A stretch of DNA of 64,000 bases from Blasia pusilla (GCA_050084515.1 CM114272.1:44640001-44704000); one strand, 5' to 3'; shown: positions 19,616 through 30,279, numbered from the stretch's first letter. Notes: generated by a model not told the origin, from the letters alone. Program-made: numbers and translations.

Positions 19616-20110
19616 ATGGATAATTATGTGAAGCTCACTTGTGGCAATCATCTAGCGGCCCTTCCTCAATCAGAAATCGTTCGACCGCAAGCTCGTGAGT
19701 CTTTCATAGCAATGGATGAAAATTTTCTCTCTATTCGATTTCTTCTCCAAATTGGAACCATCTTTGTATCCAAGGATGTTAGGGTGGACGGTACGAAGGA
19801 CATAATAGCTGAGACAATCCAGCCAGTGATTGTAGACCGTAAAGTATGGAATCTCCTACCTCTAGCAAATGGTCAATACAGAGTTTACGGCTTGCCCCTA
19901 AATTCCTCTATTTCCCAAGTAGACGGTCGAGAATTTCCTAGTGCACCGAGCTCTCCGTTTGCAACTCCTAGCTCAGTCAATCCGGATTCGACTCCAACTT
20001 CACACGCTTGTAACAATGTTGTTCTTCCTGAAGAGATTTCCGGATGTTATCAACCTCAGTGGATCTGTCGGACACCAACCGGGCCCTCTGTCCGCCTACT
20101 CGTTCCTCTT
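19616..20110 (+). CDS. Gene Y exon 1
   Basis: ATG at 19616 in GGAATGG context, the first ATG after the TATA-like box. It encodes 165 residues with no stop up to a GTGAGT donor at 20111: MDNYVKLTCGNHLAALPQSE, FIAMDENFLSIRFLLQIGTI, AETIQPVIVDRKVWNLLPLA, then a Ser/Pro/Thr-rich linker (FPSAPSSPFATPSSVNPDS). It contains no recognised domain. It is probably the N-terminus of the protein whose later exons carry the zinc-ribbon and transposase-like core. It is the only gene Y segment here that is completely open. Confidence 0.5.
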
Positions 20111-20129
20111 GTGAGTATCAAGCAATAGT

Positions 20130-20425
20130 TTGCTATCATCTCTGGCCTTGAAAATGTTCAAGCACATTCTTATTGATGAGCTACCGCCCACGTACGATGG
20201 TAATTGCATTTTTGAGTTACTCCACTTGCTGCTCCTGCTCAAAAGAAAGATGGAGGACGCCTGAAGGCTATGGACAAAAAGTCTGATTGTCATCGATGGT
20301 GCAGGCTTCAACGGACTAGTGCTTCAATTCCAGATGGTCCTTGGATTGTCTCCCGCCGCCAATGCGTTGGAGCCTTGGAGTGTAGAAGTCCAGCATGCCT
20401 GTATCTAGAGCGCAACAGGCGAGTC
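20130..20425 (+). pseudogene. Gene Y exon 2
   Basis: The frame reads SLALKMFKHILIDELPPTYD, GNCIFELLHLLLLLKRKMED, a TGA, then LWTKSLIVIDGAGFNGLVLQ and FQMVLGLSPAANALEPWSVE. A likely acceptor AG at 20161-20162 would join it in phase 0 to exon 1, but the resulting intron (52 bp) is very short, so an acceptor a little upstream is also possible. A stop-rich gap with CGCAACAG at about 20417-20424 precedes the next segment. Confidence 0.4.
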
Positions 20426-21098
20426 AATATGTCGCAATTCCCCCCCAAGAATGCAGAAACTCCATACGAGGTTGGTGCCACCATACCGCCGGGAGGCCAT
20501 CAATGTCCTCATTGTCAGGCATTGCCCTTCTGCGTTGGAGCGTGTCCTGCATTCATATTTTTCATTGTCCACGACTTGGGCTCCACGTCAAAGTACACAA
20601 GGCTGGCAGTTCATGTTGGCTCCCACACTTATCTTGTGACCGATGCAATTCAGAGACACATCAAGGAGGATGTAGCGAAGAAAGTTCCCGAGGTCTACAG
20701 AAACTCTCCGGGTTCAAAGCCCGAAGTGATCAAGCTCACAACAGCATCACAAATTTGTGAACAATTGCTTGGAATCCCTAGACAGGGCGAGATCATGGCA
20801 GCTAAGGAGAAACAACTCTGGGAAAATCTCGCATTTCTCGCTGATCCTGAATGCTTCCGAAATTTTCTGCGTCAAATATGGGTTCTGGATGGAAAGACGG
20901 CCGAAATGGATGCCATCGCCAGAATCAAGGCCAACTCCAGATTTCCATTCATTCAGAGATGGTAGTTCATGGGCCAAGGAGGCGAGGGATCCATGGCCGT
21001 TGTCTTCAAAATGTCAACCACAGGTCCGTCAAGTGGCCTCGATCTTATAGATTGAATGAGGGAAGGGGAAGATCTTTACAGCAGCTGGGTAAGCTTTG
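20426..21098 (+). pseudogene. Gene Y exon 3: zinc-ribbon-like region
   Basis: Open frame to 20965 with MSQFPPKNAETPYEVGATIP, PPGGHQCPHCQALPFCVGAC (C-x2-C then C-x3-C, a possible zinc ribbon), VTDAIQRHIKEDVAKKVPEV, IRLTTASQICEQLL-like text, LWENLAFLADPECFRNFLRQ. After a TAG at 20963-20965 and a TGA at about 21053 the same frame reads through GGEGSMAVVFKMSTTGPSSG and DLYSSW into the transposase-like core. It probably recognises DNA ends, as zinc modules at the front of MULE transposases do. The stops inactivate it. A truncated sister copy lies at 2160-2846. Confidence 0.55.
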
Positions 21099-21625
21099 AT
21101 ATTTGCTACAGAGTGCTGAACGGATGGTTGACAATGAGTGCTCACGTTTATGACCATGTGGAGAAGGGACTCAAAACTATATTTGTCTGTGAAGTAAAAG
21201 CAGAAGACGTTGGTAGTTTGAAGATGTGCTCGTTACTCTTATTGGAGGTGGTGAAAGAAAAACAAAAGGCCAACTCCGGAAATTTATGGGTTCATGGCGG
21301 ACAATGCACAACGTGGGTGGATTGCTATCCGGGAAGTGTTCTGGGGTGGAGAGGTTCAACCGGAGAGGGAAAGGTCGGATGCTTTCCATTGGCAACAGTC
21401 TGTGACCCAGTACACCAAATCTTGCATCAAGGAGAATAAGAGGACAGAGCATGTAACTCTACTCCAACGCTGCAAGGACAACAAAACCTTGAAACAGGCC
21501 ATGGAATGCCAAGAAGAACTTCATGGGTGGTGGAGGAAGCATGCGATTGAGGGGAAGTACAAAGAGTTGTGCTCTTGGTTGAGTTGGTGGACTGTACGTA
21601 TGAGACAATGGGGAAACTTCATGCG
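21099..21625 (+). pseudogene. MULE-like transposase core, copy 1
   Basis: Reads CYRVLNGWLTMSAHVYDHVE, TIFVCEVKAEDVGSLKMC, then, after a one-base shift in an A-rich run near 21265, FMADNAQRGWIAIREVFWGG, DAFHWQQSVTQYTKSCIKE, CQEELHGWWRKHAIEGKYKE and LSWWTVRMRQWGNFMR. The pattern D-x(n)-A-I-x-x-V-F followed by a hydrophobic/His motif matches the second Asp and C/W-x-H block of Mutator-like (MULE) DDE transposases, and a SWIM finger follows downstream as in that family. The assignment is from pattern and order, not from a search. It ends at a GTAGGT donor (21626). Confidence 0.6.
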
Positions 21626-22117
21626 GTAGGTGAGTTCACTATTTTGTCTTGTCAAGCTCACGCTGAGAATTTTTTGTAAAGTTGCAGCTCAAGTTGAGAA
21701 GCATGGGAACTATAGGGATTTCAAACCGAAGAAACCAAGCAAGTTGTCGGATGCATCGGGTTGCCCGAGTGTGCAACTCGTCAAAAATTGACGGGTTGCA
21801 TCTTGAATTTTGGTGCAACCCGTATACAAGTATGCAAGTTGTATGTATACAAGGCTTGCAAATAGTTCGACCCAGATGGGTTTCGGATGACTTGCACTTG
21901 GATCTTCTTGCCCGGAGTGGCCAAAGGTTCTTGCAACTTGTCGGAATCCGACGGGTTGCAGTAGGTGGGTTTAGGGTTGCAACACGTCGGGACCTGACGG
22001 GTTGCAAAGTCATTCATGGGATGCCTCGGCCTTGCAACCCGTTTGGTTCCGAGAGGTAGCTTATTTCTTTGACTCCTGAGCTATTTTCGTTCCCTTCTAA
22101 CATTGCCGTCGTTGCAG
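21626..22117 (+). other. Intron-like segment of copy 1, rich in palindromes
   Basis: 492 bp from a GTAGGTGAG donor to CATTGCCGTCGTTGCAG. It holds palindromes near 21740, 21772, 21933, 21978 and 22035. Translating across the splice meets a TGA at once in both copies, so it may instead be a spacer before a separate gene starting at MKMPSAPTQ (22131). Confidence 0.55.
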
Positions 22118-23620
22118 GGATTGAACATTCATGAAAATGCCCTCTGCCCCAACACAAGTGGAGAAGAAAGTGTTCATTCCTCCTGGAGGTCGTCACAAGC
22201 ATGCCAACAAATTTCACTTGTGGAGGTATGCCAACAAGACCAGGCAAGAGCAATGCTATAGTCTACAGCATCCCATATCTTCCTCACAATAGGCATAACA
22301 AAAGGAAGGGGGCCTTCGATCTACGAGCTCTATGTCAGGGCGGCTGTGAGATCTTGTGATGAAAAACTGTATGTGGAAGCCTTCAACCGGTGCGTAGCTG
22401 GAACTCCCCTCGAGCAAGACGTACATATTGGTGGGGATATTCGTGGGCGGGTTTCAAGATGTCCCATACAGATGGTGGTAGAGCAGTCCGAGCGAGACTC
22501 GTGGAGACTAGATAAGTATCTTGACTTCAGGCATGTGAAGAGGCAGCATCGAGGAACGAATCCAATGATTGATTTGGATGAGGAAATTACGCCGCCCAGG
22601 TATTCGGGGACCCTGGACCGCTCCCAAATCCGTGATGGAGTAACTTCTCCAAAATCAGTGATTGTTTTATTTCAAAAGCCCTCCGTTGCTCGAAGTTTGC
22701 AACATCCGGTCACTAGGGTGGTTCAACAATATGGGATTCCGGTAATGGAGGTGGATTGCAACCTAAAACGGTGGCATATATCTCGGAGCAACCTAGGATG
22801 TGGACCCACTTGCAGGGCAGGATCTGATGGCATTAGGAGAGCATGCGGCACTTTCCTAAATAAGAACTGTACAAGGACTGGACGACCACTGCTTGGGTTT
22901 TGGGGACTCAAAACCTTTGATCGTTTCATGAGGACCGGGGATCAATTGAAGTACTTCTTTTGCCCAAATGAATCTTGCGCTTTTCGGAAGTCTTATCCGG
23001 CTGCGATTGGAGCTCCGGGGAATACCCCCACGATTTGGCCCATCGCCGTAGGTACGAACTGCACTCAAGACGAAGTGGACAATCTTACAAATTCCGGTTT
23101 CACACTCGTAGACGGGGGAAGTTCGGAGCATGTTCGCATTACAGAGACCTTCGCATTTTGTATTCAACCCAAGATTGATGTCAACATGTACCCGGAGAAG
23201 GTGGATGATCTCAATCCACTATTTCTATTTGAGTCTAGAAATGGGGTGAAGAGAAATAGAATGTGTAGGCCAACGGTGGAGAGAGCAAAGCGAATTGCAT
23301 CAGCTCGGGAGGCAAAAATGGAGATCATGGCCACGAAAGATGTCCTCCGTGGCAATGGATTATGAAGGATGTATTGGGTCAGGAACAACACTGTAAATTC
23401 AAGTGTCATAGGGGTGTATGTGGTGCACATCTATTGCTTTCCCACATGTTCATGTGATGACTTTGTCCAAAGAGAGACAAGTGGCAAAAGGTATTTCCCT
23501 TGTAAGCACATGTACTATATGTTGCTGGTAGTTTTAAGAGAGTCGGACGTAGGAGTAGGAATCCACCAACCAATTCTGTCCCTCAAAGAAGTGCGAAGTA
23601 TTTTAAACAAACCACTTTGA
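22118..23620 (+). pseudogene. Gene Z copy 1: C-terminal part with SWIM zinc finger
   Basis: Starts MKMPSAPTQVEKKVFIPPGG (22131). After a frame change near 22285 it reads ITKGRGPSIYELYVRAAVRS, YVEAFNRCVAGTPLEQDVHI, MIDLDEEITPPRYSG, VVQQYGIPVMEVDCNLKRWH, GCGPTCRAGSDGIRRACGTF, LKYFFCPNESCAFRKSYPAA to a TGA at 23363. It then continues MYWVRNNTVNSSVIGVYVVH and the SWIM finger: C-S-C at 23447-23455 and C-K-H at 23501-23509 (CxCx(n)CxH). It ends at a natural stop at 23618. SWIM fingers sit C-terminal to the DDE core in MULE transposases and bind DNA. The single TGA between the middle and the finger is not present in copy 2. Confidence 0.65.
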
Positions 23621-23850
23621 GGATGCAAAATGAGGTTTTAGATTGTACTTTCATTTTTCCAGAACCTTCACTTTGAGCTTGAACTCTATTCAACCTAGGG
23701 CAAATGATAGATTTTTTCCAGACCTTGGACAGAAAAAGTGATTGGTTCTACACTTATGATTCCACTCATTTTTCAGTTTTCTAAATTTTGTGCAATTTGC
23801 AACTCGTCGGACTCAGAGGGGTTGCCAAAATATGGAAGAGGAAAAAAACT

Positions 23851-24377
23851 GATATTTGCTACAGAGTGCTGAATGGATGGTTGACCATGGGTGCTCACGT
23901 TTATGACCATGTGGAGAAGGGACTCAAAACTATATTTGTCTGTGAGGTAAAAGTAGAAGACGTTAGCAGTTTGAAGATGTGTTGGTTACTCTTATTGGAG
24001 GTGGTGAAGGAAAAAAAAAGGCCACCTCCAAGAATTTATGGATTCATGGTGGACAATGCACAACCGGGGTGGATTGCTATCAAGGAAGTGTTCAGGGGTG
24101 GAGAGGTTCAACTAGAGAGGGAAAGGTTGGATGCTTTCGATTGGCAACAATCTGTGACCCGGTACACCAAATCTTGCATCAAGGAGAATAAGAGGATAGA
24201 GCATGTCACTCTACTCCAACGCTGCAAGGACAGCAAAACCTTGAAACAGGCCATGGAGTGCCAAGAAGAACTTCATGGGTGGTGGAGGAAGCATGCGATT
24301 GAGGGGAAGTACAAAGAGTTGTTCTCTTGGCTCAGTTGGTGGACTGTACGAATGAGACAATGGGGAAACTTCATGCG
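23851..24377 (+). pseudogene. MULE-like transposase core, copy 2
   Basis: Unlike copy 1 it is open as one frame: NGWLTMGAHVYDHVEKGLKT, VEDVSSLKMCWLLLLEVVKE, PRIYGFMVDNAQPGWIAIKE, VFRGGEVQLERERLDAFDWQ, CQEELHGWWRKHAIEGKYKE, LSWWTVRMRQWGNFMR, up to a GTATGT donor at 24378. The block that reads DAFHWQQS in copy 1 reads DAFDWQQS here, so the conserved His is lost. There is no N-terminal zinc-ribbon region in front of it, only the tail of unit 1. Confidence 0.6.
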
Positions 24378-25167
24378 GTATGTGAGTTTAGTATTTTGTC
24401 CTATCAAGCTCATGCTAAGAATTGTTTGAAAATTTATAGCTCAAGTTGAGAAGCGTGGGCACTATAGGGATTTCAACCCGAAGAAACCAAGCAACCCGTC
24501 GGATGCGACGAGTTGCCTAAGTGTGCAACCCGTCGGATTCCGACAAGTTGTGTCTATCTGCAACGTGTGGAATTCCGACTAGTTGCGTCTATATGCGACT
24601 CCTTGTATTCAGACATGTTGTGGCTATCTCCAAGTCGCATCTAGACACGTTGCATCAGTTCAAGTTAACTAGAACCCGTCGAATTCCAATAGTTGCAAAG
24701 CTTCGTGTGTGGACACTTCTTGCAAGCCAACAGAATCCGACAGGTTGCATAAGGATTTTCGAGACCGGATCGGCCTGCTTCTCATAACCCGTCCGATTCC
24801 GACGGATTGCAGTAGTAGGTTCCTGGGTGCTAGGTTGCATCAAAAGGTTATTGGGACATTTCAGGGATGTCTTTGACTTGCAACCCGTTTCAAGTTGGAG
24901 GCTGGAAAATCCATGTGCGATTCGTCGGATTTCGATGACTTGCACTTGGATCTTCCAGCCCGGAGTGGCCAAAGTTACTTGCAACTCGTCTGAATTCGAC
25001 GGGTTGCACTAGGTGGTTCTTGGGTGTTGCAACACGTTGGAAACCGATGGGTTGCAGAGTCATTCATGGGATGCCTCCAACTTGCAACCCGTCTAGTTTT
25101 GATAGGTAGCTTTTTTCTTTTCTCATAGAGATATTTTCGTTCCCTTCTCACATTGCCTTCGTTGCAG
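24378..25167 (+). other. Intron-like segment of copy 2, expanded palindromes
   Basis: 790 bp from GTATGTGAG to CATTGCCTTCGTTGCAG. It holds about ten palindrome copies, many decayed, for example at 24491, 24525, 24979, 25029 and 25084. The ends are nearly identical to the intron-like segment of copy 1, so the extra 300 bp are palindrome-bearing sequence. Confidence 0.6.
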
Positions 25168-26670
25168 GGATTGAACATTCATGAAAATGCCCTCTGCCCC
25201 AACACAAGTGGAGCAGAGAGTGTTCATTCCTCCTAGAGGTCGTCACAAGTATGCAAAATAATTTCATTTCTGGAGGCATGCCAACAAGACCAGGCAAAAG
25301 CAATGCTATAGTCTGCAGCATCCCATATCTTCCTCAAAAAAAGCATAACAAAAGGAAGGGGGCCTTCGATTTACAAGCTCTATGTCAGGGCGGCTGTGAG
25401 ATCTGGTGATGAGAAACTCTATGTGGAAGCCTTCAATTGGTGCAAAGCAAGAACTCCCCTTGAGCAAGATGTACAAATTGGTGGGGATATTGGTGGGCAT
25501 GTTTCAAGGCGTCGCATACAGATGGTGGTAGAGGAGTCCGAGCGAGACTTGTGGAGACCACATAAGTATCTTGACTTGAGGCAAGTGAAGAGGTAGCATT
25601 GAGGAATGAACCCGGTGATTGATTTGGATGAAGAAATCACGCCGCCTAGATATTCGGAGACCCCGAATTGCTCCCAAATCTGTGATGCAGTAACTTCTCC
25701 AAAATCAGTGAATTTTTTATTTCAAAAGCCCTCGGTTGTTGGAAGTTTGCAACATCCGGTCGTTGGGGTGGTTCAACAGTATGGGATTCCGGTCATTGAG
25801 GTGGATTGCAACCTCAAAAGGTGGCATATATCTCAGAGCAACCTTGGAAGTGGATCCACTTGCAGGGCAGGATCTGATGGCATTAGGAGAGCATGTAGCA
25901 CTTTCCTAAATAAGAATTGTACAAGGTCTCGACAACCACTGCCTGGATTTTGGGGACTCAAAACCTTTGATTGTTTTACGAGGACCGGGGATCAATTGAA
26001 GTACTTATTGTGCCCAAATGAATCCTGCCCTTTCTGAAAGTCTTATCCGGCTGCCATTGGAGCTCTAGGGAATACCCCCACGATTTGGCCAATTTCCGCA
26101 GATACGAATTGCACTCAAGACGAAGTGGAAAATCTTACAAGTGCCGGTTTCAGACTCGTAGACGTAGGAAGTTTGGAGCATGTTTGTATTACAAAGACCT
26201 TCGCATTTCGTATTCATCCCAAGATTGATGTCAACATGTACTCGGAGAAGATGAATGATCTCAATCCACTATTTCTGTTTGAGTCTAGAAATGGGATGAA
26301 GAGAAACAAAATGTGTAGGCCAACGGTGGAGAGAGCAAAGCGAATTGCATCAGCTCGGGAGGCAAACATGGAAATCATCGCCACAAAAGATGTCCACAGT
26401 GGCAATGGAATAGGAAGGATGTATTGGGTCAGGAACAACACTGTAAATTCAAGTGTCACAGGGGTGTATGTGGTGCACATCTGTTGCTTTCCCACATGTT
26501 CCTATGATGACTTTGTCCAAAGAGAGACAAGTGGGAAAAGGTATTTCCCTTGTAAGCACATGTACAATGTGTTGCTTGTAGTTTTAAGAGAGTCGGAGGT
26601 AGGAGTAGGAATCCACCAACCAATTCTGTCCCCCAAAGAAGTGCGAAGTATTTTAAACAAACCATTTTGA
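25168..26670 (+). pseudogene. Gene Z copy 2 with damaged SWIM finger
   Basis: Parallel to copy 1: MKMPSAPTQVEQRVFIPP, AGVRSGDEKLYVEAFNWC-like text, a stop after DLRQVKR (25594), VIDLDEEITPPRYSETPNCS, VVGVVQQYGIPVIEVDCNLK, a stop at about 26035, then ENLTSAGFRLVDVGSLEHVC to a natural end at 26668. In this copy the reading continues through GNGIGRMYWVRNN, where copy 1 has a TGA. The SWIM motif is C-S-Y (26497-26505) instead of C-S-C, so one zinc ligand is gone. Copies 1 and 2 thus carry different lesions. Confidence 0.65.
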
Positions 26671-26890
26671 GGATGCAAAATGAGGTCTTAGATTGTACTT
26701 TAATTTTCCAGAACCTTCACTTTGAGCTTGAACTCTGTTCAGCCTAGGGCAAATGATATATTTTTTTCAGACCTTGGATGGAAAAAGTGATTTGTTCCAC
26801 ATTTATGATTCCATTGATTTTCAGTTTTTTAAATTTTGTGCAAATTGCAACCCTTTGGATTCAGATGGGTTGCCAAAATGTGGAAGAGGT

Positions 26891-27554
26891 AAAAAAGATA
26901 TGTGGAAATGCCTAAGCATTAAAAAAAAAGTGCAAAAAAATTCACAAAAAAATTTCCTCTCTTCAACCCAACAGAAACTCTCTTAAAATCTATGGAAACT
27001 ATCTTCAAAAAAAAGTATCTCTTTGGGTTGAAGGTAGTTTCCTCTCCTCTCTTCCTCTCCTCTTACCGCTCCTCGGCCACTCCCAACAACAGACTCGATA
27101 CAAGCTCAACCTGAGCATCAACAATAGGACTCGTTGCACTTGCTTCTCCCATCATCCGTTGTGTCTACACACCACTAAAATCCATCCTTCGGGGACTATG
27201 ATCAGGACCCATCAATGGGGTCCCCATCGCCTCAAAAAAAGTAAAAGATTAAGGAAGCTTGGTCTATTTTGAGGCTTTCCCTCTCTATGGATCCAACTCT
27301 GCAACTTCTCCACGCGTAATCACAATGGTTGCCTCCATTTTTGTAGCCCCACACATCCACCCAAGATCTACCATATCTCTAGTTACTCCACGTGATGTCG
27401 ATGCCATTGAGCCGACATAGGGTAATCTTAATGCCATTGTGACAATCCTTTGTTGTAACTGCTTTATTTGATCAGCCTTCCCACCCTCAAGCCCAGAGTC
27501 TCCCTTGACTCGTCTAGGTGGCACACCTCTACCTCATTGGATGTCTATCGGAAA
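26891..27554. other. Spacer between the gene Z duplication and Gypsy-3
   Basis: Low-complexity A-rich and CT-rich tracts (26930-27060), the latter like the CT tract at 2095-2160. A short minus-strand frame at 27285-27524 starts MPPRRVKGDSGLEGG, which could be the N-terminus of a gag relic, but this is weak. Otherwise nothing is recognised. Confidence 0.3.
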
Positions 27555-27837
27555 ATTGGAACCGCTAGGTGCAAAATGCCATTTGAGGTTCCTAAACCGA
27601 CCATAAAGTCTGTCCCAAGTCTTTCAAGACTTGCCTGTGTTGTAAACCGCAAAACAAGGAAATTTGAGCTTGATGAGAGATCGAGACAAGAACTTAGAAA
27701 TTTAGCCCGCCGATTGATCCAATACCCGACTAACAAGAGTGCATGTTTGGATGCAGATCAGCATTGAGAGCGTGACCTACTGAACGCACGCTTCCGCAAC
27801 AACAAGGTTAACATTCAAGAAGAGTAGGCGCACGACA
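27555..27837 (+). repeat. LTR A, 3' part
   Basis: Matches 8135-8416: TGCCATTTGAGGTTCCT, AGTCTTTCAAGACTTGCC, ACTGAACGCACGCTTCCGCAA, GAGTAGGCGCACGACA. The front of the LTR is missing. Confidence 0.75.
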
Positions 27838-27839
27838 CG

Positions 27840-27850
27840 TGGTATCAAAG
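27840..27850 (+). other. Primer-binding site of Gypsy-3
   Basis: TGGTATCAAAG, two bases after LTR A. It matches the 3' end complement of initiator-Met tRNA (TGGTATCAGAG) with one change. Confidence 0.7.
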
Positions 27851-28188
27851 AAAATCCTTGATGAGCGTGAACTTGGGGTCATAGAAGATGTGGACGTTTG
27901 AGAAGAACTCAAGGTAGCTAGAAGACCATGGCGCTCGAGGAGGAACGCAAGAGAAAAGGAGGAGATATGAGAAAGCGAGGACTCAAAAATGGCAACCACA
28001 AGCGAAGAACCAAGGAAGCCGCGAGTCAAAGAAAAATAGCCAAGAGATGAATCAATGACGGACTATGAGCCTGATGTGGAGATTGCAACTCCCAAAGTGC
28101 TGAGTCCCAGACATGAGGATGTTCCAAACACAAATCTTTCTCGGGGCCTTCGGCTCCAAACTTAAACAACCTGGCCTTTTATATCCAA

Positions 28189-29030
28189 ATGATGGGTTTG
28201 ATGAAGATGATGGCGGACCTGATGGCCGAACAGAGCAAGGTGATGGTAGAACTCAAGTCGAATGGAGCCTCTTGTTCTAGAAAGAGGCTTTGTTTGACAA
28301 ATTTTCCAACGCCATTCACAGGAATGGGGCATTCTCGGAAAGTGAGCGAGTTTCTAATGGAATTCGAACTTTATTTTGAAGCGCAAAAGGCAGATGAGCA
28401 AGACAAGGTGACAGTAGCAGTCACGTTTGTGAAGGATCACGCTCTCCACTGGTGGACGGCTCATTGTAAAGAACATCTGGGATGTGGAAGAACTTTGAGT
28501 TTGGAAGATTTCAAGGAGTTGATTGGTAACCGATTCACTCCGGAATATCAAGAGTATCGCGATGGCATGGAGTTTATGAGGTTGTGCCAAAGCGGATCCC
28601 TTAGCGCTAATGTGCGAGATTTCAATGCACTCATGAGCTCACTTTCTATGGATGAGTTTACAAAGAAGGTGATCTTCTTGAGTGGACTCAAACCGAGCGC
28701 CGAAAAGGTCCTCTTTCATATGCCTCATATTCAAAAGACATGCGTGGAGCTTCTGAGGCTAGCGGAGTGGATAGGGGACGATGAAGTCCAAAACCAAAAA
28801 CCCTTTGAGCCGAAAAGTTTTTCTAAGTTACCGAAAAACAAAGGGACATCCAAGAGGGTTTGGAATGGTGGTGAGCACAACCACGGAGGGTCTCTTGCCC
28901 CACCAGCAAACGAGTGGAACTCACCGCGAAGCCAAGAGGGCCATCGTTCCCGAAGTCAACAAATACCAAAGTGATTGGCTACAATTGTGGCGAATCCAGG
29001 CATATGGCTAAGGAATGTGTGAGGCCCAAG
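28189..29030 (+). pseudogene. Gypsy-3 gag (capsid and zinc knuckle)
   Basis: Gag forms the virus-like particle. The frame 28189-28974 has the Ty3 capsid pattern FPTPFTGMGHSRKVSEFLME, FVKDHALHWWTAHCKEHLG, FKELIGNRFTPEYQEYRDGM, FNALMSSLSMDEFTKKVIFL. After a frame change at about 28930 comes a zinc knuckle, YNCGESRHMAKECVRPK, in which the first Cys of the usual CYNCGE.GH.AK.C is replaced, so the knuckle is incomplete. The start of gag is unclear: stops lie upstream of MMGLMKMM. Confidence 0.8.
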
Positions 29031-30270
29031 GTTAGTAAATCGAGTATGATTGCGTTTGATGCTAAGCACTTATTGGCAGGAGATCTAGATACATCTCTCC
29101 AAGTCACCAAGAGAATGCCCGATTTGGTTTACCCAGGATCCAAGATCGCTAATTGCGATGTGATGTTGCTTGTTGATACAGGTGCTTCGCACTCATTCTT
29201 GAGCCTGAGAAGTGTGAAGATGTTGGGGCTGCCAACCACTAAGGCAGATGAACCCATTAGGGTAGGATTCGCGGGAGGCAAGTCCCACCAGACCTCAGAG
29301 CTGGTTTTAGGGCTAGTTGTGGGATGCAGAATATTTGAGTTGAAGGAGAATTTCATGGTTTGCAACATGGACAGAATCAATGGAGTCTTGGGGAACACAT
29401 TCTTGGATGCATATGAGGTGGAATTGGGGCAAAAACCTTTGAGGTTGAGCATCTTGGTTAACGACAAACGGACGGACGTCGGATTGGTTTCTGAGGTTCC
29501 TAGAAAGACGGAGTTGGTGAACGCCATCACGAGGGCGAGTTTGGCTGAGCTAGAGGAAGGATTCCTTTGCTTGATGAGACAAGTAGAGGATGATGCAAGC
29601 GCGAGACATAGAGATCAGAACTCAGCTTCAAGGGGGATCCCTGAAACACTCAAGAGAGTTGTGAAAGAATTTGGAGATGTGTTGACTAAGGAGCTTTTGA
29701 CTGAGTTGCCACCACATAGGGCGGTTGATCATAAGATAGAGGTGATATCCGGATCTCAACCACCTTCAAAGGTGCCATATAGGTTGAATTAAGAAGAACT
29801 TGTTGAGTTGAAGAAATAGTTGGATGAACTCCTAGAGAGGGGTTACATCCAAACTAGCAAGTCACCTTATGGAGCATCCGTCCTCTTTGTCAAGAAGAAG
29901 GATGGGAAGTTGAGACTCTATGTTGATTATCGGGCGCTGAATAAAGTGACAGTAATGAACAACTATCCTCTTCCAAGGATGGATGACGTCTTTGATTGAT
30001 TTTCAGGTGCCAAGTATTTCAGCCGGATTGACCTAAAATCAGGATAGTATCAGATTCGGATTGCCGAAGCGGATGTAGAGAAGACTGCGTGTAGGACGAG
30101 ATACGGTTCGTTCGAGTTTGTGGTTATACCTTTTGGTCTCTGTAATGCACATCTGACACTCACCACTTTGATGAACTCCATATTTCATAAGGAGACGGAT
30201 GAGTTTGTGGTCATCTACATAGATGACATACTCATCTATTTGAAAACACTAGAGGAGCACGCTTGAAACC
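29031..30270 (+). pseudogene. Gypsy-3 protease and reverse transcriptase (palm)
   Basis: The protease shows VMLLVDTGASHSFLSL (catalytic DTGA) and GVLGNTFLDAYEVEL. The reverse transcriptase follows: LPPHRAVDHKIEVISGSQPP, a TAA at about 29790, [60 protein letters not shown], then PFGLCNAHLTLTTLMNSIF and the YIDD box at 30216-30227. It has stops after VPYRLN, ELKK, VFD, LKSG and EEHA. After EEHA (about 30268) the expected thumb and connection are absent. The palm motifs are intact, but the gene is dead. Confidence 0.8.
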
Positions 30271-30279
30271 TTGCTGACC

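Larger units (their letters stand above)
21099..23850 (+). repeat. Tandem duplication unit 1 (transposase core, intron, SWIM part)
   Basis: Begins GATATTTGCTACAGAGTGCTG and repeats from 23851. The tail after the SWIM part (23620-23850) is matched by 26670-26890, including a palindrome in each (23799 and 26846). Confidence 0.85.
23851..26890 (+). repeat. Tandem duplication unit 2
   Basis: Direct repeat of 21099-23850, about 3.0 kb against 2.75 kb. Most of the length difference is in the palindrome-rich intron. It contains all the landmarks of unit 1 in order. Confidence 0.85.
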
